A stretch of 6,682 bases of DNA from an uncultured Bacteroidota bacterium (GTDB taxonomy: Bacteria > Bacteroidota > Bacteroidia > NS11-12g > UBA955), in contig CAJBKH010000301.1 in the NCBI GenBank assembly GCA_903953615.1, positions 1 to 6,682 on the forward strand, written 5' to 3'. Both the position numbers and the translations under genes were made by a program. A model generated the notes under the pieces. The model did no database searches. It worked only from the letters and a program-made list of their open reading frames with translations, and was not told where the DNA came from. Below are positions 1 to 6,006 of the stretch, piece after piece (the first letter of the stretch is position 1; each line of letters opens with the position of its first letter).

Positions 1-288
1 ACCCAAGCCCTCGTATTTGCCTGACACCTGTCGCGCACTCTGTTCCGAAAGCTCAGGTGGAATATAACTGCTGTGTGGATCTAATTGTGCTAATAAATAA
101 TCGATGGATTCACTTTCTATGTCTACAGCATGGGTGCTATCAACATAATCGTGAGAAATGATATCTAAAATCTGAGAGAACTTATCTTTTTGAACACCCT
201 TAGTATACATACCAATGGCCACACCAATGCCTAACAACAGCGCGTATAACAAGGGTCGAAGGGCCTTCTTGGTTGATTCAGGTAACAT
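1..288 (-). CDS. S41 family C-terminal processing peptidase (CtpA/Prc-like), N-terminal part only
   Basis: This is the first 96 codons of a gene that runs off the left edge of the window. The start ATG (288-286) directly abuts the yicC stop codon (291-289). The protein begins with a short basic segment (STKKALRP), then one hydrophobic helix at about residues 13-27 that should act as an uncleaved signal anchor, placing the rest in the periplasm. It continues with FSQILDIISHDYVDS and then LLAQLDPHSSYIPPE at about residues 65-79, and ends in GKYEGLG. The YVDS...LDPHSSYI...G.YEGLG series is the usual N-terminal signature of S41 tail-specific proteases just before the PDZ domain. The PDZ domain and the Ser-Lys catalytic dyad lie outside the window, so activity cannot be judged. 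Family members trim or degrade periplasmic proteins from the C-terminus. It is probably co-transcribed with yicC and translationally coupled to it. Confidence 0.88.
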   Translation of the reverse strand, partial: MLPESTKKALRPLLYALLLGIGVAIGMYTKGVQKDKFSQILDIISHDYVDSTHAVDIESESIDYLLAQLDPHSSYIPPELSEQSARQVSGKYEGLG

Positions 289-1173
289 TTAGAGAATGTT
301 CAACAATTGCTCTTTAATTTTTTCTAACTCCTCTTTCATACAAACCACAGCTTGTTGAATGGGAAAATAGTTGGCCTTGCTACCCATGGTGTTAATTTCG
401 CGACCGATTTCTTGGGCGATGAAATTTAATTTTTTGCCATTGGCATCCTTCGCTAAGGTTTCATTGAAATACCCTAGGTGATTGTTCAAACGGCTTTTTT
501 CTTCGCCAATGTCGAATTTTTCTAGATAAAAAATAAGCTCTTGTTCGAATCGGTTGTGATCAATTTCTAACTTTTCCTTTTGATCGGCCAGGGCTTGAAA
601 TAATTTATCTTTAATGGCTTCTTTTCTAGGTTTCTCTTCTATTTCAACTGTTTTTAACTGCAATTGAATGGCGGCCAAACAATCTTCAAAATATTTGCGA
701 ATGGTATTGCCTTCTTGAATTCTAAAATCATCGAACTTAGCAAAAGCCGCTTCCACTGTGTTCTTCAATAACAACCAATCTTCTTCTACCCCATCGGTTT
801 CATCGAACTTTAAAACATCGGGCATTGTTAAAATGGTGTTGAACAAATTGCCACTTTCTAGACTTAATTCACTGGCCAATTTTTCTAATTTTATTTTATA
901 ACCATTGGCAACCGATGTATTCACAACCAAAGAATCGGCCGATTGGTTATTCTCTTTGCGCTCGGCATTTATAAATAAGGAAACAGAACCACGACCGGCT
1001 TTTAACATTAACAACTGTCTAAATTCAATTTCTTTATCCTTAAAGGCCTTTGGTAAACGTATGTTTAAATCCAAAAACTTATTGTTCAAGGATTTGATTT
1101 CGGCCTTCACGTGCCAGTTTTGATTTTCTGCTTCGGCTGTACCGAAACCCGTCATGCTTTTGATTTGTACCAT
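289..1173 (-). CDS. yicC: YicC/YloC family endoribonuclease-like protein
   Basis: The 294-residue protein has the full YicC layout. The N-terminal domain opens with the family signature SMTGFG (residues 6-11) followed by EIKSLNNKFLDLNIRLP. The C-terminal DUF1732 domain carries DIGEEKSRLNNHL (221-233) and GKKLNFIAQEIGREINTMGSK (246-266), both family hallmarks, so the gene appears intact. E. coli YicC has been linked to turnover of the small RNA RyhB, and B. subtilis YloC has endoribonuclease activity. The role here is inferred from family membership. The start chosen (1173) gives MVQIKSMTGFG and overlaps the upstream permease gene by 22 nt. The next in-frame ATG (1155) would start exactly at MTGFG and form a 4-nt ATGA overlap with the permease stop. 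The first start is preferred because most family members have a few residues before MTGFG. There is no Shine-Dalgarno sequence, only an A-rich upstream stretch. Confidence 0.95.
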   Translation of the reverse strand: MVQIKSMTGFGTAEAENQNWHVKAEIKSLNNKFLDLNIRLPKAFKDKEIEFRQLLMLKAGRGSVSLFINAERKENNQSADSLVVNTSVANGYKIKLEKLASELSLESGNLFNTILTMPDVLKFDETDGVEEDWLLLKNTVEAAFAKFDDFRIQEGNTIRKYFEDCLAAIQLQLKTVEIEEKPRKEAIKDKLFQALADQKEKLEIDHNRFEQELIFYLEKFDIGEEKSRLNNHLGYFNETLAKDANGKKLNFIAQEIGREINTMGSKANYFPIQQAVVCMKEELEKIKEQLLNIL

Positions 1174-1979
1174 TTATATTTAAGTGATGTTATATACACC
1201 CCTGCAAAAATGAGCAGAGCTGCAATTACCTTTTGCAAAGTAAGTATATCTTTTTGTAAAATTATTGCGATTATCGCTGCCAATATAGGTTGAAGGTAAA
1301 TATAGGCACCAACAAGAGTTGGTCCCACTTTATTAATGGCCCATGCATTCAACAAATACGTCACATAAGTGGTGCACACAATAATAAAAATAATTTCTAC
1401 CACGATATACGTTGGCATGTTAAAATTCGATTGCATTAACTCCGGCCATCCAAAAGGGAGTGTTAAAATCAACCCGATTAAAAAGATAAATTTTGAAATG
1501 GTGAGGGTATGGTAATGGGCCAATAATTTTTTCACCAATATCAAATACACTGCATAAGAAATGGCATTGAAAATGATTAACAAATCACCCGGCAGGGTAA
1601 CCGATGAAAAAGTTAAATTTTTACCCATCATTAATAGTGTTGCACCAAGGCAGGCCGTTAAAATACCCAAGACTTGCAAGGCCGTAATAGGTTGTTTAAA
1701 AATAAAAGTATTTAAGATGAGCACAAAAATGGGCGTGGCCAACATCAAAACTGCACCATTTATGGGCGTAGTAATCTCAAGACCTTTAAAGAACATGAGC
1801 ATATTGGCAGCCACACCAAATAAACTACACAACACAATTAAACCACCATGTTGTTTCCAATTTATTTTCTCAATGGGGCGGGTTAACGAAGTAGCGAAAA
1901 ATAAAATGGCAGCGCCTCCAACGCGCAAAACGATAAAGCCAAAACCTTGTAGATAAAAAGGCATAATATCCTTTACCAA
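1152..1979 (-). CDS. EamA/DMT-family multi-spanning membrane transporter (start uncertain, first helix probably encoded upstream)
   Basis: This is a drug/metabolite transporter superfamily protein with two EamA repeats, roughly residues 1-120 and 130-265, and about nine hydrophobic helices in the 275 codons given. Typical motifs are LRVGGAAILFF, the helix GVAANMLMFFKGLEITTPINGAVLMLATPIFVLIL and, in the second repeat, VGPTLVGAYIYLQPILAAIIAIILQ. Such proteins act in the inner membrane as exporters or importers of small metabolites; the substrate cannot be predicted. The start listed is a TTG (1979-1977), the only standard start codon near the 5' end. It falls in the middle of a conserved stretch: the same frame stays open upstream to a TAG at 2051-2049 and encodes KVHIALFTVALIYGITFS directly before LVKDIMP, which is the expected first EamA helix. 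The true start is therefore probably an unusual codon at 2036-2048, giving about 294-298 residues and ten helices. The 3' end overlaps yicC. Confidence 0.9.
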   Translation of the reverse strand: MVKDIMPFYLQGFGFIVLRVGGAAILFFATSLTRPIEKINWKQHGGLIVLCSLFGVAANMLMFFKGLEITTPINGAVLMLATPIFVLILNTFIFKQPITALQVLGILTACLGATLLMMGKNLTFSSVTLPGDLLIIFNAISYAVYLILVKKLLAHYHTLTISKFIFLIGLILTLPFGWPELMQSNFNMPTYIVVEIIFIIVCTTYVTYLLNAWAINKVGPTLVGAYIYLQPILAAIIAIILQKDILTLQKVIAALLIFAGVYITSLKYKWYKSKA

Positions 1980-2048
1980 ACTAAAAGTAATGCCATAGAT
2001 AAGTGCAACGGTAAATAAAGCAATATGAACTTTTATATTTTGAATCAG
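1980..2048 (-). other. Open 5' extension of the EamA gene encoding its first membrane helix, without a standard start codon
   Basis: These 23 codons read on from the EamA gene in the same frame and are bounded by TAG (2051-2049). The translation, LIQNI then KVHIALFTVALIYGITFS, matches what is expected of helix 1 of an EamA transporter in Bacteroidota, including the conserved YG before the helix end and the following VKDIMP. There is no ATG, GTG or TTG in it. Candidate initiators are CTG (2048-2046), ATT (2045-2043) and ATA (2036-2034). ATA would give a protein starting MKVHIALF, very like typical family members. The alternatives are a point mutation of an ATG, an assembly error, or expression of a protein lacking helix 1. 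Confidence 0.6.
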
Positions 2049-2068
2049 CTAGGAAATTAAGGGCCTTG

Positions 2069-2099
2069 CAAAGGTGCTGTTTAAAAATGGAAAATAAAA
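2069..2099 (-). promoter_or_regulatory. Possible weak promoter for the EamA-yicC-S41 unit
   Basis: On the minus strand, TTTT (2099-2096) is followed after 19 nt by CACCTTTG (2076-2069). Each box has one mismatch to the Bacteroidota consensus TTTG-N19-TAnnTTTG. Transcription would start near 2065, leaving a leader of about 17-29 nt before the candidate non-standard starts at 2048-2034. If real, this placement argues that translation begins in the 2034-2048 region and not at the in-frame ATG at 2111, which would lie upstream of the transcript. Confidence 0.35.
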
Positions 2100-2179
2100 A
2101 TTATACCCCATTCATACTGCTTGTGATTCAGCCTATAAAATCATACAAAAAGCTTCATTATTAATTAACAAAAAAATAG

Positions 2180-2187
2180 TAGGTTTG
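2180..2187 (+). promoter_or_regulatory. Promoter -7 box for the C1 peptidase gene
   Basis: TAGGTTTG is an exact match to the Bacteroidota -7 consensus TAnnTTTG. The expected -33 position, 19 nt upstream (2157-2160), reads ATTA and matches TTTG poorly. Transcription would start near 2191, giving a leader of about 17 nt. No Shine-Dalgarno sequence precedes the ATG at 2208; the leader is A/C-rich. Confidence 0.6.
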
Positions 2188-2207
2188 AATCCTTAACATA
2201 CACACAA

Positions 2208-3773
2208 ATGCCTATCAGAGTAGTAAAAGACGACAACACACCAGACGAGCCACGCATACCAGGTGGCGGTGGTGGTAACAGAGGCGGTGGCGGTGGACTT
2301 ATCGGTTCATTGCTGCCCTTGCTATTAAGCCTTTTTAGTAAGAACCCAAAAATGGGTATCTTAATTTTAATCATTGGTGGTGGCATTTACTTTTTTAAAG
2401 GGGGTTGTAATATGCCCGGTAGTGCGCAGCAAGAACAAGCCGGACCATTGAACACAGGCGCCAGTTTAGATCCTGAACAATTCGACAATACCGAAGTTTT
2501 CGAACCCTTGGCCGCAGTAAATACTTTGCCAGAGCGTGTTTCTTTAGAAAGCTATTGCCCTCCCCGTGGCAACCAAGGTCAGCAAGGCAGCTGTGTGGCA
2601 TGGAGCCATGCCTATGCAGCGCGTTCTATCATGTATGCCATGCAAAGTGGGACGGATCCAAGTGAATGTGCTTTCAGTCCTTCTTATTTGTACAACCAAA
2701 TAAAATTAGAAGGTTGCCAAGGGGCTTATATTCCTAAGGCCATGGAAAAAATGCAACAACAAGGTTTGGTGGCTTTCGAAGACTTTGCCTACACCGATCA
2801 AGATTGCAGCAAACAACCCAGCGATGCCCTCATACAAAAAGCAAATGCGTTTAAAATAAAAGGCTATCAACGTTTAACCATAGGCGATAAAGCAGGTTTT
2901 GGAAAAGAAAAAATAGACTTACAAGCCATCAAACAAAACCTTGCACAAGGCGCACCTGTGACCATCGGCATGATGGTGGGTGGCAGTTTTATGCAAGAGA
3001 TGATGGGCCAAGAAGTATGGCTACCAAACGATGCCGATTACGACATGAATGGTTTTGGTGGCCATGCCATGTGCGTGATTGGTTACGATGATTACAAAGC
3101 AGGTGGTGCTTTCCAAATCATGAACAGCTGGGGCGAAGAATGGGGCCAACGCGGCATTGCGTATGTGCGTTACAAAGACTTTGAATATTTTACCAAGGAA
3201 GCCTACGGTCTTTATCCTATGGGCAAAGCCAACGATGTTAAATTTGCTGCCAACCACTTAAAAGCTTCGTTTGGTTTATTGGACAATACCACTCAAAAAT
3301 TAATCCCACTAAGTGCCCAATCAGATTTTAATTTTAGAACAACACAGACCCTTGCTAAAGGCACCGCCAAATTTAAAATTCAAGTGAGCAACGATGCCGA
3401 ATGTTATACGTATTTGTACGGCTTAGAAACCGATGGTTCTGTGAAGGGTTTATTTCCTTATACACCTAAACATTCGCCTTACTGCGGTATCATGGGAACA
3501 CGTTTGTTTCCGCGCGATTACAGCTTACAGCCAGATGAGGTCGGCAACTTGGATTACTTCGCCATTTTGGTGACCAAAAAACCGATTGATTTTGAAGCCA
3601 TTCGTCGACAATTAAGCAAAGCCAAAGGCAGTTTAAATCAAAAAATAAAAACGGTGTTCGACCAACAATTGTTGCAAGTGAATTTTAATGCAGCTGATGT
3701 CATTTCATTCACAACCGATGAGGCGAATGACAACTCGGTGGTTGCATTGCTTATCGAGGTGGCTAAAAATTAA
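2208..3773 (+). CDS. Membrane-anchored papain-like (C1 family) cysteine peptidase with C-terminal DUF4384-like domain
   Basis: The protein has 521 residues. The N-terminus is short and charged, followed by two five-glycine runs (residues 19-23 and 26-30). A hydrophobic stretch at 31-43 and a stronger membrane segment at 49-63 come next, then a low-complexity linker to about 105. The papain-like domain spans about 110-340. Its oxyanion Gln is Q123, its nucleophile C129 (in GNQGQQGSCVAWSHAYA), its catalytic His H286 (in GFGGHAMCVIGYDD) and its Asn N306 (in QIMNSWGEEWG), so the active site is complete. Residues about 385-465 (QVSNDAECYTYLYGLETDGS, LFP, PDE, YFAILVTKKPID) resemble DUF4384, which is commonly joined to peptidases. 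There is no cleavable signal peptide. One helix with a cytoplasmic N-terminus would put the peptidase in the periplasm; a hairpin of both segments would leave it cytoplasmic. No propeptide of the papain type is recognisable. The substrate is unknown. The gene stands alone, between divergent and convergent neighbours. Confidence 0.9.
   Translation: MPIRVVKDDNTPDEPRIPGGGGGNRGGGGGLIGSLLPLLLSLFSKNPKMGILILIIGGGIYFFKGGCNMPGSAQQEQAGPLNTGASLDPEQFDNTEVFEPLAAVNTLPERVSLESYCPPRGNQGQQGSCVAWSHAYAARSIMYAMQSGTDPSECAFSPSYLYNQIKLEGCQGAYIPKAMEKMQQQGLVAFEDFAYTDQDCSKQPSDALIQKANAFKIKGYQRLTIGDKAGFGKEKIDLQAIKQNLAQGAPVTIGMMVGGSFMQEMMGQEVWLPNDADYDMNGFGGHAMCVIGYDDYKAGGAFQIMNSWGEEWGQRGIAYVRYKDFEYFTKEAYGLYPMGKANDVKFAANHLKASFGLLDNTTQKLIPLSAQSDFNFRTTQTLAKGTAKFKIQVSNDAECYTYLYGLETDGSVKGLFPYTPKHSPYCGIMGTRLFPRDYSLQPDEVGNLDYFAILVTKKPIDFEAIRRQLSKAKGSLNQKIKTVFDQQLLQVNFNAADVISFTTDEANDNSVVALLIEVAKN
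2262..2297 (+). repeat. Gly-codon repeat in the C1 peptidase gene
   Basis: Two near-identical tracts of GGT/GGC/GGA codons encode five glycines each and are separated by AAC AGA (Asn-Arg). They form a flexible, low-complexity N-terminal segment. Tracts of this kind can change length by slippage. The complementary strand reads as a spurious proline-rich frame. Confidence 0.8.
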
Positions 3774-3776
3774 ACT

Positions 3777-3793
3777 TTCTATTTTAAATAGAA
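3777..3793. terminator. AT-rich palindrome between convergent genes, probable bidirectional terminator
   Basis: TTCTATTTTAAATAGAA is an inverted repeat with two 8-nt arms around one central T; physically it would be a stem of about 7 bp with a 3-nt loop. It begins 3 nt after the C1 peptidase stop codon and contains the stop codon of the BamA-like gene (3786-3784). The stem is almost all A-T pairs and there is no long T tract, so it would be weak as an intrinsic terminator. Its position between converging genes suits a shared transcription end. Confidence 0.45.
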
Positions 3794-5166
3794 GCAACGA
3801 ATTGCACAAACATACGGTGCTGACCAAATTTATTTAAACTGTATTCGGTGCGCAGGCAATAATCGTAAAAGAGCACCCAATTTAAACCAAGGCCAGTGCC
3901 ATATTGGTAGGTGTTGGGCATGCTGTTATTCGCAGTGGTTAATGGGTTGTAATTCCAAACATAACCGGCATCGTAATAGGTGGTGAGGTATACCGCCATC
4001 GGCAGTTTTTCGTAGTTGCGAACCCCCTTCATAAACTTAAATGTTTTATTAATCAGGCGGTATTTTAATTCCGATTTACCAACAGCAAAATGGTTGCCAT
4101 CGATCACATACAATTCATAGCCGCGAATAAAATCTTTGCCATAACCCAAGGCTTGGGTGCGGTTGTAGGGCAACTGACTAATTTCAAAAAACTGAGCGTT
4201 ACCGCCTATGCTGGCAAACCAATTGTTTTTTAAATGGAAATATTTAGCGGCTGTTAATTTTAAATTAAACGGAAAAGGATTCAATTTTTTATTAACGAAA
4301 TAAGGTCCTTCGATGCTGGTTTTTAAATAATGCCCACTGGTGGGATAGCCTTTTAAATCACGTTTATCGCGGGTGTATCGATAACCCACAAACAATTCAT
4401 TTTGTTCGGTTTTACTGTCGTACAAATAACCAGGATTAACAGCAGCACTTAGCACTGTGTCTTTCACAAACGTGCGTCTATAACCGCCATATATTTGATG
4501 GTAATTGAATATTTTTTTTCGGTGCGTAAACATCACCTCTACACTTCTGCGGTTGATTAAAAACAAACTATTGTCTTTAAAAAATTGCACTTTGTTTTGA
4601 TCTGTTTTATACCACAATTCGCGGTTGGCACTTATGCTCGTATTCAACTGAAAACCCCAAGTACTTTTCTTATTAAAATACGGCATGCGGTAATTGAGAT
4701 TAAACAATTGGGTATAGCCTGTTTTAAAATCGAGCACCATGGTTTCGTTGCGACCCCGAATATTGTACCATTGCAGTTGTATGCCGTAAATTAAGCGCGA
4801 AGGATCTTTGCTTAACCACCATTGGTTTAAATTGCGATCGGCAATCTGGGCCACGGGTACAGGCCAAAAATACCAACGCTCGGTCAGGCGAACGGTTACT
4901 TCATTCAATTGATTTTTTTCGATTTCAACCTCATTAAAAAGAAACAGATTGATGAGTTGCTTTCTACTCTGAGCCTTGTGATAATTCCAATTGTGAACGG
5001 TATCGTTTAAATGAAACGTAAGTTCTCTTAAAATGATAAATGCTTTTGTTTTTTTGTTGCCGATAATTTCGATTTTTTCGATTTTAAAAACACTGTCGTT
5101 TTGTTGTCCGTAAACACCGAAGGTGATGAACAGAAAACACAATATCAAACAAGGTTTCAATCTCAA
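3784..5166 (-). CDS. BamA/TamA-family outer-membrane protein with a single POTRA domain
   Basis: The 460-residue protein has a signal peptide (about residues 1-20, MRLKPCLILCFLFITFGVYG, then QQ). One POTRA domain follows at about 27-97 (FKIEKIEIIGNKKTK, LINLFLFNEVEIEK, VTVRLTERWY). The segment ERWYFWPVPVAQIADRN at about 96-111 is, from memory, characteristic of a Bacteroidota clade. The remainder is a 16-strand-type Omp85 barrel, with DKRDLKGYPTSGHYL at 267-281, the loop-6 motif IRGYE at 347-351 and TTYYDAGYVWNY at 395-406. It is much shorter than true BamA, which has several POTRAs. It could insert or translocate specific outer-membrane or surface proteins, but the partner is unknown. The frame between the upstream stop (5199-5197) and residue 143 holds no ATG. 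TTG at 5166-5164 fits the signal peptide best, and TTG at 5160 is the alternative. It lies 2 nt after the CBS gene stop, suggesting coupled translation. Confidence 0.9.
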   Translation of the reverse strand: MRLKPCLILCFLFITFGVYGQQNDSVFKIEKIEIIGNKKTKAFIILRELTFHLNDTVHNWNYHKAQSRKQLINLFLFNEVEIEKNQLNEVTVRLTERWYFWPVPVAQIADRNLNQWWLSKDPSRLIYGIQLQWYNIRGRNETMVLDFKTGYTQLFNLNYRMPYFNKKSTWGFQLNTSISANRELWYKTDQNKVQFFKDNSLFLINRRSVEVMFTHRKKIFNYHQIYGGYRRTFVKDTVLSAAVNPGYLYDSKTEQNELFVGYRYTRDKRDLKGYPTSGHYLKTSIEGPYFVNKKLNPFPFNLKLTAAKYFHLKNNWFASIGGNAQFFEISQLPYNRTQALGYGKDFIRGYELYVIDGNHFAVGKSELKYRLINKTFKFMKGVRNYEKLPMAVYLTTYYDAGYVWNYNPLTTANNSMPNTYQYGTGLGLNWVLFYDYCLRTEYSLNKFGQHRMFVQFVASI

Positions 5167-5168
5167 AA

Positions 5169-5831
5169 TTAGATGTCCAAGAATTTCATTAAACTTTCAT
5201 AGCGACTGTCCAAATCGTCGATTAAATCTTCTCTGCTGAAATACTGCGTCACTTTGTAATTGTAACGTTCGAGGGTAGCAAGAATGTTTTTTAGCATGGT
5301 GGTGTTCAATTTCAAGTGCACCTCTAATTCATTTTTACCTTCTATTTCGAATGTAAAAACACCCAACACTTTGGCATCGTTGTATTCAATAATTCTAGCG
5401 ATATCACTTAAAGAATAATCTTGCGGCAACACTTCTAAAACAACGATACTACCAGTAGCACCAATGCTTAAGCTCTTGCTTAAAATGCTTACAATATCAG
5501 ATGTTTTAAGAATGCCGATGTATTGTCCCTCCTCATTTTGCACGGCCAACATGGGCAAGTTTAAGAACTTTAATTGTTTAAGGGCATCGAACAAATGTTG
5601 CTCGGGCAATATGCTTGGTAGAATCGGATGGTACAATGGAATATCGCTCAATTTATCTGTTTGTGCACGGCCTTCTAATTGGGCATAACCAATGTAATTC
5701 AACAATTGATAATTTTTAACAACTGGCAATAACTCAACATGCAAAGCCGCTAATTTTTCATAAGCATACTTTACGGTATCAGAGGGCTCTAAAGGTTCGA
5801 GTAAGGTTGTTAAATGCGCTTCGGCTATCAT
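5169..5831 (-). CDS. CBS-domain-pair protein with C-terminal ACT-like domain
   Basis: The soluble 220-residue protein has two CBS motifs: about residues 8-60 (with DTVKYAYEKLAALHVELLPVV) and about 68-120 (with LPMLAVQNEEGQYIGILKTSDIVSILSKS). A segment at about 126-197 (GSIVVLEVLPQDYSLSDIARIIEYNDAKVLGVF ... LERYNYKV) has the beta-alpha-beta pattern and sequence feel of an ACT-like ligand-binding domain. CBS pairs typically bind adenosine nucleotides and ACT domains small ligands, so a cytoplasmic sensing role is likely, but no target can be named. The ATG at 5831 lies about 9 nt after the predicted transcription start. The gene is first in a two-gene unit with the BamA-like gene, and the close spacing suggests linked expression; a functional link is only inferred. 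Confidence 0.88.
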   Translation of the reverse strand: MIAEAHLTTLLEPLEPSDTVKYAYEKLAALHVELLPVVKNYQLLNYIGYAQLEGRAQTDKLSDIPLYHPILPSILPEQHLFDALKQLKFLNLPMLAVQNEEGQYIGILKTSDIVSILSKSLSIGATGSIVVLEVLPQDYSLSDIARIIEYNDAKVLGVFTFEIEGKNELEVHLKLNTTMLKNILATLERYNYKVTQYFSREDLIDDLDSRYESLMKFLDI

Positions 5832-5843
5832 GGGTATTTAGTA

Positions 5844-5874
5844 CAAATATAATTAATATATCACTCAGTTCAAA
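5844..5874 (-). promoter_or_regulatory. Consensus promoter for the CBS-BamA-like unit
   Basis: On the minus strand, TTTG (5874-5871) is followed after exactly 19 nt by TATATTTG (5851-5844). Both boxes match the Bacteroidota consensus TTTG-N19-TAnnTTTG perfectly. With the box centred on -7, transcription would start near 5840, leaving only about 9 nt before the ATG at 5831 and no room for a Shine-Dalgarno site. Confidence 0.75.
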
Positions 5875-5971
5875 AAAGCTACCCACAAGCAAGAACAAAT
5901 TGTTTTATTTATTGTAAAACATTTGGTGTATAGGCTTGAAATCTATATTGCTACAAATTATTTTTTCAGCC

Positions 5972-6002
5972 TTTAGTAGCCCAATTATTTCACTTATTTT
6001 TG
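5972..6002 (+). promoter_or_regulatory. Promoter for asd, predicting a near-leaderless transcript
   Basis: TTTA (5972-5975, one mismatch to TTTG) is followed after 19 nt by TATTTTTG (5995-6002), an exact TAnnTTTG match. The predicted transcription start is near 6006, one base before the asd ATG at 6007. This and the CBS promoter are divergent and share the 5832-6006 intergenic region. I see no riboswitch-like structure in the remaining AT-rich sequence. Confidence 0.65.
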
Positions 6003-6006
6003 CAGC

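Noticed and set aside
1561..1956. Plus-strand open frame of about 130 codons
   Set aside because: It is antisense to the EamA gene and resembles no family; the transporter frame explains the region.
2049..2111. Programmed readthrough or reassignment of the TAG upstream of the EamA gene
   Set aside because: Twenty open codons are easily found by chance, the upstream peptide does not look like an EamA N-terminus, and a candidate promoter lies downstream of the ATG. Kept only as an alternative in the findings.
2165..2386. Minus-strand frame with a proline-rich segment
   Set aside because: It is the complement of the Gly-codon tracts of the C1 peptidase gene and has no independent coding signal.
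2397..2411. KGGC (C67) of the C1 peptidase as a lipoprotein lipobox
   Set aside because: A Lys in the lipobox and a position 67 residues from the start do not fit a signal peptidase II site; a plain membrane anchor is simpler.
2395..3257. Minus-strand frames inside the C1 peptidase gene (2395-2601 and 3021-3257)
   Set aside because: They are antisense to the conserved catalytic domain of the peptidase and encode nothing recognisable.
4585..4794. Plus-strand frame inside the BamA-like gene
   Set aside because: It is antisense to the barrel-coding region and has no family resemblance.
5931..5938. TAGGCTTG as a second asd promoter
   Set aside because: It has one mismatch in the -7 box and TTTA at -33, weaker than the exact box at 5995-6002 next to the gene.
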